DNA from: Oscillospiraceae bacterium
Lineage (GTDB): Bacteria > Bacillota > Clostridia > Oscillospirales > UBA929
Direction: 5' to 3'
Length of the DNA stretch: 64,000 nucleotides
NCBI GenBank assembly: GCA_009782475.1
Contig: WRIZ01000005.1
Span: forward strand, 39,377-103,376
Position numbers and translations under genes: made by a program. Shown here in pieces: positions 20,143 to 29,791 of this stretch; positions within the stretch are counted from its first letter, which is position 1, and every line of letters starts with the position of its first letter. The notes under the pieces are model-generated. The model saw only the letters and a program-made list of their open reading frames with translations, made no database searches and was not told the origin of the DNA.

Positions 20143-20170
20143 AACCCCCGTCCAAAAGGATGGGGGTTGA
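20143..20170. terminator. Hairpin terminator after ppdK
   Basis: AACCCCCGTCC-aaaa-GGATGGGGGTT. Confidence 0.8.
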
Positions 20171-20188
20171 TTCAAGGTAATGTGTTAG

Positions 20189-21478
20189 TTATGAGAAAAT
20201 GTACTCGTTGAAATCATCAATATGTTCGGCTTTAAATTTACCATATAGTTCCGTTTCCCTAAAATCTATAAAAATAGGCCAATCCCTTATGCTTATTGCA
20301 TCAAATGATTCAGGATATGTTTTCGTCAACATCTCATACACTTTCTCATTATTACCAAGTAAGCACTCCTTTGCTATTATATAATTCTCCGTCATTGCAG
20401 ATACATCGAATCCTTTAAGTAAATGATTTATAGGTTTCCCTTGATGTTTCAATGCGATCATATAGTTTACTTCATACATAGCCTTTTCTACAAAGAGAAA
20501 GTCTTTATATCTTCTTAACAATCCATATACATATTCAGCTACTATGTATTCTCCTTTACATAACGCAGTAAATCCCACAGATACTGAAAGAACTGAATAT
20601 AATTCGTGTGGAGCCTCTTGACTTTTTAATAATTCATAAAATAAAGAGCAAGTAATTTTCTTGAGAACAAAAATTGCATTGCATAGGTATATATCATCGC
20701 AAACAAGCCTATCTTTTTTTGAGTAGTTTCCACAATATTCCTTTTCCACATTGTTTAAATATATTTCATTGATTGCACCATTGTTATGAACAAAAAGATT
20801 TCTTCTGTAATAAATTTCTTCAAATTCTTTGCGTATTTTAATGTTTCGATCAACATCAATACCACTTTTTTGTTTTATAATATCCAATACCGTTAGCGAT
20901 TCACGCATTTTTTTGCTTACTTCTTGAATTATCTTTTCGTTTATTAAATCCTCAATTTCATTGGTTATTATTTCAGAAAATTTAACAGTTGCTCCTTCAA
21001 AATATATTTCTGGCCTTATAGAAATAAGAAACCTATAAATACTGCTTAGATACATTTCAAATATAATAATTATATTGGCAAGCACTGATCTAATGAGTAT
21101 TTCCCTTTGACTTTCAATTCCATGATACTTTTTCCTTGCTATACTTGGTGCATATCTCTCATCTGTTGCATACTTCCCTTTTAATAAATATCTTAATATT
21201 TTTGCATCAAATGTATTTTCCAAGGACATATCAACAATATCATTAACTGGTATGTCATAAAGTCTTTGCGTCCTTGCATCATCTAAGGCAATAGCTCTAT
21301 CAGGTTCATCTGCACTCATTATTTTGTCAAATACGTTGCTCAGCCCAATGCCAATTTTGTATTCATCATTTAACTTTATATCTGATTCAGTAATAACATT
21401 TTTGAATGATTCATAATAATCTGTCAACGCCTCAATTTCTGTTATAGCCTTTGTAAATTCATTAGCAAGAATAATCAT
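20189..21478 (-). CDS. HEPN-like domain protein, unknown function
   Basis: 429 aa, AT-rich gene; EFEEIYYRRNLFVHNNGAINEIYL resembles the RNxxxH core of HEPN families. Confidence 0.6.
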   Translation of the reverse strand: MIILANEFTKAITEIEALTDYYESFKNVITESDIKLNDEYKIGIGLSNVFDKIMSADEPDRAIALDDARTQRLYDIPVNDIVDMSLENTFDAKILRYLLKGKYATDERYAPSIARKKYHGIESQREILIRSVLANIIIIFEMYLSSIYRFLISIRPEIYFEGATVKFSEIITNEIEDLINEKIIQEVSKKMRESLTVLDIIKQKSGIDVDRNIKIRKEFEEIYYRRNLFVHNNGAINEIYLNNVEKEYCGNYSKKDRLVCDDIYLCNAIFVLKKITCSLFYELLKSQEAPHELYSVLSVSVGFTALCKGEYIVAEYVYGLLRRYKDFLFVEKAMYEVNYMIALKHQGKPINHLLKGFDVSAMTENYIIAKECLLGNNEKVYEMLTKTYPESFDAISIRDWPIFIDFRETELYGKFKAEHIDDFNEYIFS

Positions 21479-21539
21479 GCTCTCTTTCCCTCCCGTTGTA
21501 ATATATTATTAGGTGCAACTGTTGTCTATTAAATCAATT

Positions 21540-21656
21540 TTATTCACTATATCGCTCCTCTAGGTGCTTCCATACATCTTCCGCCGGAATCCAGCCTTTT
21601 TCCTCGCCGGAACGAAACCCCTTATCCAAGTCCGATACCGGCTTAATATTTGGCAT
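21540..21656 (-). pseudogene. Internally deleted Phd/YefM-type antitoxin remnant (38 codons)
   Basis: Reads MPNIKPVSDLDKGFRSGEEKGWIPAEDVWKHLEERYSE*: an antitoxin-like N-terminus joined to a C-terminus without the core. Confidence 0.5.
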
Positions 21657-21715
21657 AAACTCAACTCCTTTGCGAACAGTGTAGCACAATTCTTCGTAAA
21701 ATACAACGGTATATT

Positions 21716-24700
21716 TTACGCATCCCCTGCGGCGGCGGCCGACAGCATCAGCTTGATCCGGTTGAGCTGGTTGACCTCCGACGCACCGGGGTCGTAGTCG
21801 ATCGGGACGATGTTGCTCTGCGGGAACATCTCACGCAGTCTTCTGATCATGCCTTTGCCGGTGACGTGGTTGGGCAGGCAGGCGAACGGCTGGGCGCAGA
21901 TGATGTTGGGGACGTTCTGCTCGATCAGCTCCACCATTTCGGCGGTCAGAAGCCAGCCCTCGCCGCATTGGTTGGCAACCGAAAGGAGATGCGACGCCTT
22001 TTCGGCCAGCTCATGGATGGTGGTCTCAGGGGTGAAGCGTTCCGAGGTTTTCATCCACTTTTTCGCCGCGTTTTCATAGCGGTAGACCAGCCGCACAATC
22101 AGGCTCATAAAGGCGGCGTTGACGCCGGACGTCCCCAAGAGGTCGTGTTTGATGACGCTGCACAAAAACCCATATTGGAAGAACCCGACGATGCCCGGCA
22201 CAACGGCCTCAAACCCCTCCCGCTCGATAACAGCGACGGCGTTGTTGTTGGCGTCGGGGTGGAATTTGACCAAAATCTCGCCCACCAGCCCCACCCGGGG
22301 TTTGCGGGGGATGTCGCTCAGCGGGAGGGCTTCAAAGTCGGCGATGATGCGCCGCGATGTTTCGCTCAGGTTGATTTTACCTGTTTGCAATATCTTCGCC
22401 GAGCAATCGTCCAGCCACTTACGGTAGAGCGCGTTCGCGCTTCCGGGTTCGACTTCGTAAGGGCGGGTGCGCAGCAGCACATTTTGCAGCAAGTCGCCCA
22501 GCACAAAGACCTTCATCGCGCTGTCGATGGTGGAGATCGACCATTTGATGCCGGAGTTTTTTTCAATACCGCCCACGCTCAGCGCGGCGACGGTGACCTG
22601 GGGCAACCCGGCCTCGCGCAGGGCGCGGCGCAGCATGGCCACATAGTTTGTAGCGCGGCAGCCTCCGCCTGTTTGGGTCAAAAACATCGTGGTGTTGTCC
22701 GGGTCATACTCACCCGAGAGGATGGCGCGCATCAGCTGGCCGATGACGACGATGGTCGGGTAACAGGCGTCGTTGTTGACAAACCTCAGCCCCATTTCGA
22801 TGTCGGCATGATCGACCGTTTTGAGGATGTGCAAGTCAAACCCGTCGTGGCGCAGCAAGGCTTCGATCAGCTCAAAATGCACCGGCGACATCTGCGGCGC
22901 GAGGATGGTATGCTTCTTTTTCATCTCTTTAGTGAACTCTTTGCGGATGAAGGTGTACGACCCGCCGTTCTCCTGTCCCGCGCCGCGCGCCGTTTGTCCG
23001 GCGGCAGCCGAACGCAGCCGCCCGCTCAATGCCGCGGCCAGCGAGCGCATACGGATACGCGCCGCGCCCAAAGAGTTGATCTCGTCGATTTTCAAGGCGG
23101 TGTATATCTTGCCCGAAGAAGATAAAATCTCCTGCACCTGATCGGTCGTCACGGCGTCCAGCCCGCAGCCGAACGAGTTGAGCTGCACCATTTGCAGGTT
23201 GGGGTGGGTGCCGACGTAAGCCGCCGCGTCATACAGGCGGGTGTGGTACATCCACTGGTCTACGACGCGCAGCGGGCGTTCGGCGGGTGCCATATGGGCA
23301 ACGGCGTCTTCGGTCAAAACGGCGAAGCCGAGGGAGGCGATCATGCGCGGCAGGCCGTGGTGGATTTCCGGGTCGGCGTGATAGGGGCGTCCGGCCAAAA
23401 CAACGCCTGTTTTGCCCGTCCGTTCCAGCCAGCGCACCGTTTCTTCCCCGCGCCGCTTCATAAACGCGCCAAAATTGTCCATTTCCTTAAACCCCGCTTC
23501 GAGAGCGCGTTTGACCTTGCTGTGCGGTATCTTCCATTCTTCCAGCATCTTGGTCAGGATTTTGGCCATCTTTTCTTTGTGCATCAGCGACATGAACGGC
23601 TTCCACAAGACCGTCCCCGTCCGTTTCAAATCGTCCATGTTGGCGTCGATGACTTCGGGGTAGGATTGGACGATGGGGCAGTTGTAATGGTTGCCCGCCG
23701 CTTTGCTCTCTTTGCGCTCATACATGACGCAGGGATAGAAGATATGCTTCACGCCGCGTGTCTGCAAGTCGCGGATATGCCCGTGCGCCAGCTTGGCGGG
23801 GTAGCAGATGCTCTCGGAGGGAATGGTGGCCATGCCCTCCTCAAACAGGGCGTGGTCGCTCCCGCGAGAGAGGACGACCGAAAACCCAAGCTCGGTGAAG
23901 AAGGTATGCCAAATGGGATAGTTCTCATACATATTCAAGGCGCGGGGCAGCCCCACCGTGCCGTTGGGAGCTGTTTCCGGGTCGAGTGATTTATAGGCGA
24001 AGAGCCGTTCGTATTTTTCTTCCAGCAGGTTGGGCAGGTTTGAGCTTTCGCTCTTTCCTTCGCCCTTCTCACAGCGGAAACCGCTGACCAGACGCCGCCC
24101 TCCGGCGAAGGTCGAAATGGTCAGTTTGCAGGCGTTGGTACAGGCGGTGCAGGCCACTTGCGTCACCTTGTCCGGCTGTATTTCATCCAAATGGGCGGCG
24201 TCCGGGATGGACGAGCGGGCTCCGGCGGTGTAGTTGTCGGACGCGATCAGCGCGGCTCCGTAGGCTCCCATCAGCCCGGCGACGTCGGGGCGAACCACAT
24301 CGACCCCGGCCACCTTCTCAAAACAGCGAAGGATGGCGTCGTTATAGAATGTCCCGCCCTGAACGAGGATGGTTTTGCCCATCTGTTCGGGCGTTTGCAG
24401 TTTGATGACCTTAAACAGGGCGTTGCGGATGACCGAATACGACAGGCCGCAGGAGATGTCGCCGATGCTCGCTCCTTCCTTCTGCGCCTGTTTGACACGC
24501 GAATTCATAAAAACGGTGCAGCGGGTTCCCAAGTCCACCGGGTTGTTCGCTTCCAACGCCCTCGCGGCGAAGTCGGCAACATTCAGCCCCAACGCCTCGG
24601 CAAAGGTTTGGATAAACGAGCCGCAGCCGGAGGAGCAGGCTTCGTTGAGCAGCACCGAATCGAGCAGCCCGTCCCGGATGCGGAGGCATTTCATGTCCTG

Positions 24701-25957
24701 CCCGCCGATGTCGAGGATAAAATCGACGTCGGGGCTGAACGCCTGAGCGGCGCGGGTATGGCAAACCGTTTCAATCTCGCCCCGGTCGGCGCGGAGGGCT
24801 GTTTTGAGCAGCTGCTCGCCGTATCCGGTCACCGTCACGCCGCCGATATAGGCGCCGGACGGCAGTTTTTCGTAGATTTCCCCCAACGCTTCGGCGGCGC
24901 GGGGCAGCGGAGCCCCTTCGTTTTTGTTGTAGTATGTATAAAGGATTTGCCCGTCCCGCCCGGTTAAAACCGCCTTGATGGTGGTGCTTCCGGCGTCCAC
25001 CCCCAGGAAGCAAGGGCCTTCGGCCTGTTCTATCTTGCCGCGCAGTGCCTTGGTTCGGGCATGGCGGCTTTGGAACGCCTTCAACTCTTCCTCCGAAGCG
25101 AAGAGCGGTTCCATGCGCGGAATATCGGCGTCGATGGCTCCGGCGTTGTCCAGCAGCTCCGGCAGCCCTGACAGCGAAACGGCCTCTCCGCCGGCTCCCA
25201 ACGCCGCGCCCAGCGCGATAAAGACCTCGGCGTGCTGCGGGGTGACAAATTCGCACCCGGCGTCTTTCAGCGTCCGCTCAAAGGAGGCTCGCAGCTCCGA
25301 CAAATAGGTCAGCGGCCCGCCCAAAAAGACCACCCGCCCGGTGATGGGCTGGCCGCAAGCCAATCCCGCGATGGTTTGGTTGACAACGGCCTGAAGCACC
25401 GAGGCGGCTAGGTCTTCGTGCAGAGCTCCCTCGTTCAGCAGGGGCTGCATATCGGTTTTGGCGAAGACGCCGCAGCGCGACGCGATGGAATAGAGGGAGG
25501 TATACCCTTTGGCCAGTTCGTTTAGCCCAGTGGCGTCGGTTTGCAGAAGGGCTGCCATTTGATCGATAAAAGCCCCGGTGCCGCCCGCGCAGGTGCCGTT
25601 CATCCGCTGGCTGACCACCGGCTTCATAAAGGTGATTTTCGCGTCCTCGCCGCCCAGCTCGATCACAACGTCGGCTTCCGGCACAAAACGGCGGACGGCG
25701 CGCGTCCCGGCGGCGACTTCCTGCACAAAGGGCAAGCCGAGAGCCGTCGCGGCTCCCAGCCCGGCCGACCCGGTCATACGGACGGCGGCGCGCACCTCGG
25801 AGAGGTCTTCGGCGATCTCGTCGAAAAGAAGCGCCATCTCGCGTGAGACGTCGCTTCTGTGGCGGCGGTAACGGCTATAAAGGATGGCGTCATTTTCATC
25901 GAGCAAAACAGCTTTGATGGTCGTGCTGCCAATATCGATCCCTAAACGGTAGTCCAT
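21716..25957 (-). CDS. 2-hydroxyacyl-CoA dehydratase activase-like protein (BadF/BadG/BcrA/BcrD ATPase family), two ASKHA modules plus a C-terminal dehydratase-like region
   Basis: MDYRLGIDIGSTTIKAVLLDEN and a second FLGVDAGSTTIKAVLTG; GGEDAKIT, NGTCAGGTGAFIDQMA, NEACSSGCGSFIQTFAEALG; about 1413 aa. Confidence 0.92.
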   Translation of the reverse strand: MDYRLGIDIGSTTIKAVLLDENDAILYSRYRRHRSDVSREMALLFDEIAEDLSEVRAAVRMTGSAGLGAATALGLPFVQEVAAGTRAVRRFVPEADVVIELGGEDAKITFMKPVVSQRMNGTCAGGTGAFIDQMAALLQTDATGLNELAKGYTSLYSIASRCGVFAKTDMQPLLNEGALHEDLAASVLQAVVNQTIAGLACGQPITGRVVFLGGPLTYLSELRASFERTLKDAGCEFVTPQHAEVFIALGAALGAGGEAVSLSGLPELLDNAGAIDADIPRMEPLFASEEELKAFQSRHARTKALRGKIEQAEGPCFLGVDAGSTTIKAVLTGRDGQILYTYYNKNEGAPLPRAAEALGEIYEKLPSGAYIGGVTVTGYGEQLLKTALRADRGEIETVCHTRAAQAFSPDVDFILDIGGQDMKCLRIRDGLLDSVLLNEACSSGCGSFIQTFAEALGLNVADFAARALEANNPVDLGTRCTVFMNSRVKQAQKEGASIGDISCGLSYSVIRNALFKVIKLQTPEQMGKTILVQGGTFYNDAILRCFEKVAGVDVVRPDVAGLMGAYGAALIASDNYTAGARSSIPDAAHLDEIQPDKVTQVACTACTNACKLTISTFAGGRRLVSGFRCEKGEGKSESSNLPNLLEEKYERLFAYKSLDPETAPNGTVGLPRALNMYENYPIWHTFFTELGFSVVLSRGSDHALFEEGMATIPSESICYPAKLAHGHIRDLQTRGVKHIFYPCVMYERKESKAAGNHYNCPIVQSYPEVIDANMDDLKRTGTVLWKPFMSLMHKEKMAKILTKMLEEWKIPHSKVKRALEAGFKEMDNFGAFMKRRGEETVRWLERTGKTGVVLAGRPYHADPEIHHGLPRMIASLGFAVLTEDAVAHMAPAERPLRVVDQWMYHTRLYDAAAYVGTHPNLQMVQLNSFGCGLDAVTTDQVQEILSSSGKIYTALKIDEINSLGAARIRMRSLAAALSGRLRSAAAGQTARGAGQENGGSYTFIRKEFTKEMKKKHTILAPQMSPVHFELIEALLRHDGFDLHILKTVDHADIEMGLRFVNNDACYPTIVVIGQLMRAILSGEYDPDNTTMFLTQTGGGCRATNYVAMLRRALREAGLPQVTVAALSVGGIEKNSGIKWSISTIDSAMKVFVLGDLLQNVLLRTRPYEVEPGSANALYRKWLDDCSAKILQTGKINLSETSRRIIADFEALPLSDIPRKPRVGLVGEILVKFHPDANNNAVAVIEREGFEAVVPGIVGFFQYGFLCSVIKHDLLGTSGVNAAFMSLIVRLVYRYENAAKKWMKTSERFTPETTIHELAEKASHLLSVANQCGEGWLLTAEMVELIEQNVPNIICAQPFACLPNHVTGKGMIRRLREMFPQSNIVPIDYDPGASEVNQLNRIKLMLSAAAAGDA

Positions 25958-25971
25958 AATGTACCTCGTTA

Positions 25972-27000
25972 TCAATCATAATATTTTCCCTGTTCGCTGT
26001 ATAGCATAAACCCCTGTTCGGCCTCGGTTCCGCCGGGCGGGATGACCGGGATGAAGGGTCTAGATAGTCCATCGTCGGGATAGAGGGTAAACATGAGGTC
26101 AAATGTTTCGGTAAATACCGCCAAATCCTGCCCAGCCGCTTCAAACAACCCTTCGCTCACCGTCTCGGGAAACAGCCAAGCGTCCAGCGGCCGTTCGCCC
26201 GCGGCTTCCCGCAGCTCCGAAAGGAGCATATTGACGGCAGCGACAGAGCCGATAATATCATCAAGCCCCTGATAGTCCGCCTGTGACGCCCCGCCCGAAT
26301 GCGGAAACCCGACATAGGTGAGCAGCACCCGCTCAAACCCGTCTTTATAGGCGTTTTGCACTTGCTCCGCGATAAAGGCGCGTGCTTCAGACAGATAGAG
26401 ATTGAGCCACCGGCGGTCGAGATGGTCTTTGAAATTCACCCCGGAGCGATGCTTGACCGCCCAGTTGGTGTTCCTGCCAAACGGGACGGTATTGTCCACA
26501 CAAGCCGAAATCACCGCCGTCAGGGTCAGTCCGGGACGATTTAAGAGGGTCATGGCTTCCGCCAAAACCGCCTCGTCAACAACCGACCCTTGTATGTCTT
26601 TGTATTCCAACGCCAGCATGTTCACCCCGGCCGACCGCGCTTGATCATGGAGGGTTTCAAGTGCCTCCGTTTCTGCCAGCATCGTCATCGGGATAAAAAG
26701 GGCGCGCACTTGCTCAGCTTTTTGCGGTGTCGGGGAGGGGGACGGCTCCGGCGTCGGGGACGGAGAAATCGAAACCTCCACCAGTACAGAAGGGGACGGG
26801 GCAGGAGGGGGCGGGGAAGGGTTGCGCGCCGTCCGGCCAAAAAACGGAAGGTCGATCGACATTCCGTCTTCAGAATATGTGACATAATCCGGCAAGATAA
26901 AAACGCACAGAGCCAAAAAACCGCCGGCTAACACTAGGATGATGGCATTTCTAAGCCAACGGAGTTTCTTTCGTCCGTAATACGTTTTGTATTTGGGCAT
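25972..27000 (-). CDS. Membrane-anchored TIM-barrel glycoside hydrolase-like protein
   Basis: N-terminal TM helix, Pro-rich TPEPSPSPTP linker, then LFIPMTMLAETEALETLHDQARSAGVNMLALEYKD... Confidence 0.6.
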   Translation of the reverse strand: MPKYKTYYGRKKLRWLRNAIILVLAGGFLALCVFILPDYVTYSEDGMSIDLPFFGRTARNPSPPPPAPSPSVLVEVSISPSPTPEPSPSPTPQKAEQVRALFIPMTMLAETEALETLHDQARSAGVNMLALEYKDIQGSVVDEAVLAEAMTLLNRPGLTLTAVISACVDNTVPFGRNTNWAVKHRSGVNFKDHLDRRWLNLYLSEARAFIAEQVQNAYKDGFERVLLTYVGFPHSGGASQADYQGLDDIIGSVAAVNMLLSELREAAGERPLDAWLFPETVSEGLFEAAGQDLAVFTETFDLMFTLYPDDGLSRPFIPVIPPGGTEAEQGFMLYSEQGKYYD

Positions 27001-27008
27001 TGTATCAC

Positions 27009-27073
27009 GCTCCATGCGCGCCCGGCGGGCGTGCGTCTAAAGTGAATTTAGCCGCTCTGCCGGTCGATGGAGC
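27009..27073 (-). ncRNA. Copy B of a two-copy structured palindromic RNA-like motif
   Basis: GCTCCAT/ATGGAGC outer stem, CCGGC/GCCGG, GCG/CGC, CTAAA-GTGAA-TTTAG apical hairpin; matches the architecture at 42993..43069. Strand is inferred from the neighbouring gene. Confidence 0.5.
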
Positions 27074-27075
27074 AG

Positions 27076-27891
27076 CTATCCCTCCATCAACCTTGGCCCT
27101 CGATCCAGTTTAGCGTCTACGATCAGTTTGCGGGGGCATTTTTCGGCGCAATCGCCGCAGCCGTTGCATTTTTCAAAGTCAATGGAAGCAAAATTGTCCT
27201 CCACGCTGATGGCGTTGTGGATGCACACTTTCTCGCAGATGCGGCAGCCCAAGCACCCGATGTCGCAAATCTTGCGCAGCGTCCCCCCTTTTTCACGGGA
27301 GGAACAGGGGATGTGGACGTCGGCGTGGTACGGCACGGGGATAATAAGCCCCTTCGGGCAGGCGGCCACGCAAACCTGACAGGCGGTACACCGTTCGGGA
27401 TCGACAACAGCCACGTCGTCTACGATTGAAACCGCCCCGAACGCGCAGGTTTTCGCGCAGGTTCCCAGCCCTAAGCATCCATACGAGCAGTCTTTCGGGC
27501 CGCCCCCGATCTGCATGGCGGCATGGCAGTCCCCGATGCCTTCATACTGGAACTTATTCCGGGCTCGGACGCCGCCCGAGCAGCGCACCAGCACGGTCAT
27601 GCGCACCGCTTCTTTTAACTCGACGCCCAAAATGGAACTCAGCTGTTCGGCGGCGTCCCGTCCGCCCACCGGGCAGCCGGACACGTCGGCTTCACCAGCC
27701 GCCAGCGCGTTGGCGAAAGCGGCGCAGCCTGTGTGGCCGCAGCCGCCGCAGTTGATCCCCGGCAACGCTTCCGCCAGCTTTTCAAGCCGGGGGTCGGCCT
27801 CGGCCTTGAAAAACCGCGACGCCGCCGCGATAACCAAGCCGAGAACCACGCCCAGCCCGCCCAGCGCGAGAACGGCGTGCCATACATTCAT
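27076..27891 (-). CDS. rnfB: Rnf electron transport complex subunit B
   Basis: LPGINCGGCGHTGCAAFANALAAGEA, multiple CxxCxxCxxxC ferredoxin motifs. Confidence 0.95.
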   Translation of the reverse strand: MNVWHAVLALGGLGVVLGLVIAAASRFFKAEADPRLEKLAEALPGINCGGCGHTGCAAFANALAAGEADVSGCPVGGRDAAEQLSSILGVELKEAVRMTVLVRCSGGVRARNKFQYEGIGDCHAAMQIGGGPKDCSYGCLGLGTCAKTCAFGAVSIVDDVAVVDPERCTACQVCVAACPKGLIIPVPYHADVHIPCSSREKGGTLRKICDIGCLGCRICEKVCIHNAISVEDNFASIDFEKCNGCGDCAEKCPRKLIVDAKLDRGPRLMEG

Positions 27892-27927
27892 TGGGTATCA
27901 TCTCCAAATAAAGGCATTTTATCCTGA

Positions 27928-28512
27928 TTATATTTCTACCGTTGAAAATCCCATAAACGCCAAAGCAAGCAGCCCCGCCGTGACCAGCGCGATGGGGAAC
28001 CCCTCAAACGCTTCGGGGTGCTCGCTGAACTCCAGCCTTGCGCGGATGGAGGAGAAGAGCATCAGCGCGACCATAAAGCCCACGCCCGACATAAAGGCAA
28101 ACAGGACGCTTTCGATAAAGCCTGTGCCGCTGTTGGAATTGATCAACGCGACGCCCAGCACGGCGCAGTTGGTGGTGATCAGCGGCAGATAAATGCCGAG
28201 CGATTTATGCAAAGCAGGGGCGGCTTTCTGCATAAACAGCTCAACGAGCTGCACCAGCGCGGCGATGATCAGCACGAACGCCAGCGTCCTCAACCGGCCG
28301 ATCTCAAACGGTTCGAGCAAAAACTCCTCGACAGCCCACGCGGCCGCCGACGCCATTGTCATCACAAAGATAACGGCCAGGCTCATCCCCAGTGCCGTGT
28401 CCTGCTTTTTCGATACGCCTAGAAAAGGGCAAACTCCCAAAAAGCGTACCAACACAAAATTCTCGATCAAAATAGCCCCCAGGCTCAAGTTGACAAGAGC
28501 GGACAGCGTCAT
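27928..28512 (-). CDS. rnfA: Rnf complex subunit A
   Basis: ENFVLVRFLGVCPFLGVSKKQDTALGM; multi-TM. Confidence 0.95.
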   Translation of the reverse strand: MTLSALVNLSLGAILIENFVLVRFLGVCPFLGVSKKQDTALGMSLAVIFVMTMASAAAWAVEEFLLEPFEIGRLRTLAFVLIIAALVQLVELFMQKAAPALHKSLGIYLPLITTNCAVLGVALINSNSGTGFIESVLFAFMSGVGFMVALMLFSSIRARLEFSEHPEAFEGFPIALVTAGLLALAFMGFSTVEI

Positions 28513-29120
28513 ACCGAAACCCCCGCTTTCCCTTTGCGTTTCAAGAGCTGCATGGCCGCGACAACCAACCCGACCGCGAAGAAACCGCCCGCGGGCTGCG
28601 CCATGATGGTGACGGCGGGAAACGATTCGGGCAGGACGCGGAAATCAAAGAGCGTCCCCGCGCTCAGCATCTCCCGTATGGCCGCGATGGCCAGCAGTGC
28701 CGCCAAAAAGCCCATCCCCATCGCCAAGCCGTCGAGCGACGAGCGGACGACGCCGTTTCGGAAGGCAAATACCTCGGCGCGGGCAAAGACCAAACAGTTG
28801 ACCACGATCAGCGGGATGAAAATGCCCAGCGAATCGGCCGTCGCCGGGGCATACGCCTGAAGGAGAAAATCGGCGGCTGTGACGAATCCCGCAATGATGA
28901 GCGTAAAGGCGGCAATGCGAATCTTCTCAGGGATGAGTTTCCGCAGCGCGGAAATGGTGAAGCCGGAGCAAAGCAGCACGGCCGTTGTTGTAAACCCCAT
29001 GCCGGCCGCGTCGGTCATCGAAGACGAGGTGGCCAACGCCGGGCACATGCCGAGCAGCAGAACCAAAACCGGGTTCTGATCAATGATCCCGTTCTTAAAT
29101 TGTTTTCCTGTCTGTGTCAT
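28509..29120 (-). CDS. rnfE: Rnf complex subunit E
   Basis: FKNGIIDQNPVLVLLLGMCPALATSSSMTDAAGMG; multi-TM. Confidence 0.95.
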   Translation of the reverse strand: MTQTGKQFKNGIIDQNPVLVLLLGMCPALATSSSMTDAAGMGFTTTAVLLCSGFTISALRKLIPEKIRIAAFTLIIAGFVTAADFLLQAYAPATADSLGIFIPLIVVNCLVFARAEVFAFRNGVVRSSLDGLAMGMGFLAALLAIAAIREMLSAGTLFDFRVLPESFPAVTIMAQPAGGFFAVGLVVAAMQLLKRKGKAGVSV

Positions 29121-29154
29121 AGCGTCCTCCTTCCCGAAGCGTCAGAGGTTTGCG

Positions 29155-29790
29155 TCATGGCTGCAACCCCCTGTCCAAAGCGGCAAGAGCCTCGCTGATC
29201 CCTTGTGTGAGTACCGCCGAATAGTCACCCGTCTCCCTGTGGCGCACCACCGTCACCCCGGTCACTTCGCGCAGGGTATCGACGCCGACCACCATGTCAA
29301 CGAATCCGCTGAACCCTTTGGGGGAAACGAGGATGGAAAACCCGGCAAGCTGCCCGTTCCCGTCACGTCCTTCATAGATGTTTTCCCCGATGCCGGACGG
29401 AGCAAAGGTGAGCTCCAGCCCGGGGAAAACCGTCCCCAATGCCTCGGCGAAGGACTCCGCCTTCCCCTCCGCGATCCGGTCTTCGGTGACCGAAACGACG
29501 ATCCCCACACAGGAAGCGGTGACAACGGTCAGCAAGAACATCACCAACACCAAATTGGGAACGGAGTCTTTCTTGAAAAAGCGGCGCAAGGTGCGCCCTG
29601 TAACGGTCAGTCCCCGCGCCGTCACTCCGGCAACCCTTTCCACGACGGGGCGGGCGCGTTTCAAGACGCTGTTCAGGCCGGGAGTTTTGCTCTCGGCCGG
29701 AGGGGGAGCCTCCGCCAAAGGCGGCGGGGCGGCGGCGGGTTGCTCTTCTTCCTCACGGGGATCGGCTGCTTCGGCAAAATCATCCTTCAA
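29155..29790 (-). CDS. rnfG: Rnf complex subunit G with extended acidic/Pro-rich N-terminus
   Basis: Position in operon, one TM, GFSGFVDMVVGVDTLREVTGVTVVRHRETGDYS (FMN-binding domain-like). Confidence 0.88.
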   Translation of the reverse strand: MKDDFAEAADPREEEEQPAAAPPPLAEAPPPAESKTPGLNSVLKRARPVVERVAGVTARGLTVTGRTLRRFFKKDSVPNLVLVMFLLTVVTASCVGIVVSVTEDRIAEGKAESFAEALGTVFPGLELTFAPSGIGENIYEGRDGNGQLAGFSILVSPKGFSGFVDMVVGVDTLREVTGVTVVRHRETGDYSAVLTQGISEALAALDRGLQP

Positions 29791-29791
29791 C

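Noticed and set aside
21866-23125. 419-aa plus-strand ORF opposite the activase gene
   Set aside because: Antisense shadow ORF; no independent support.
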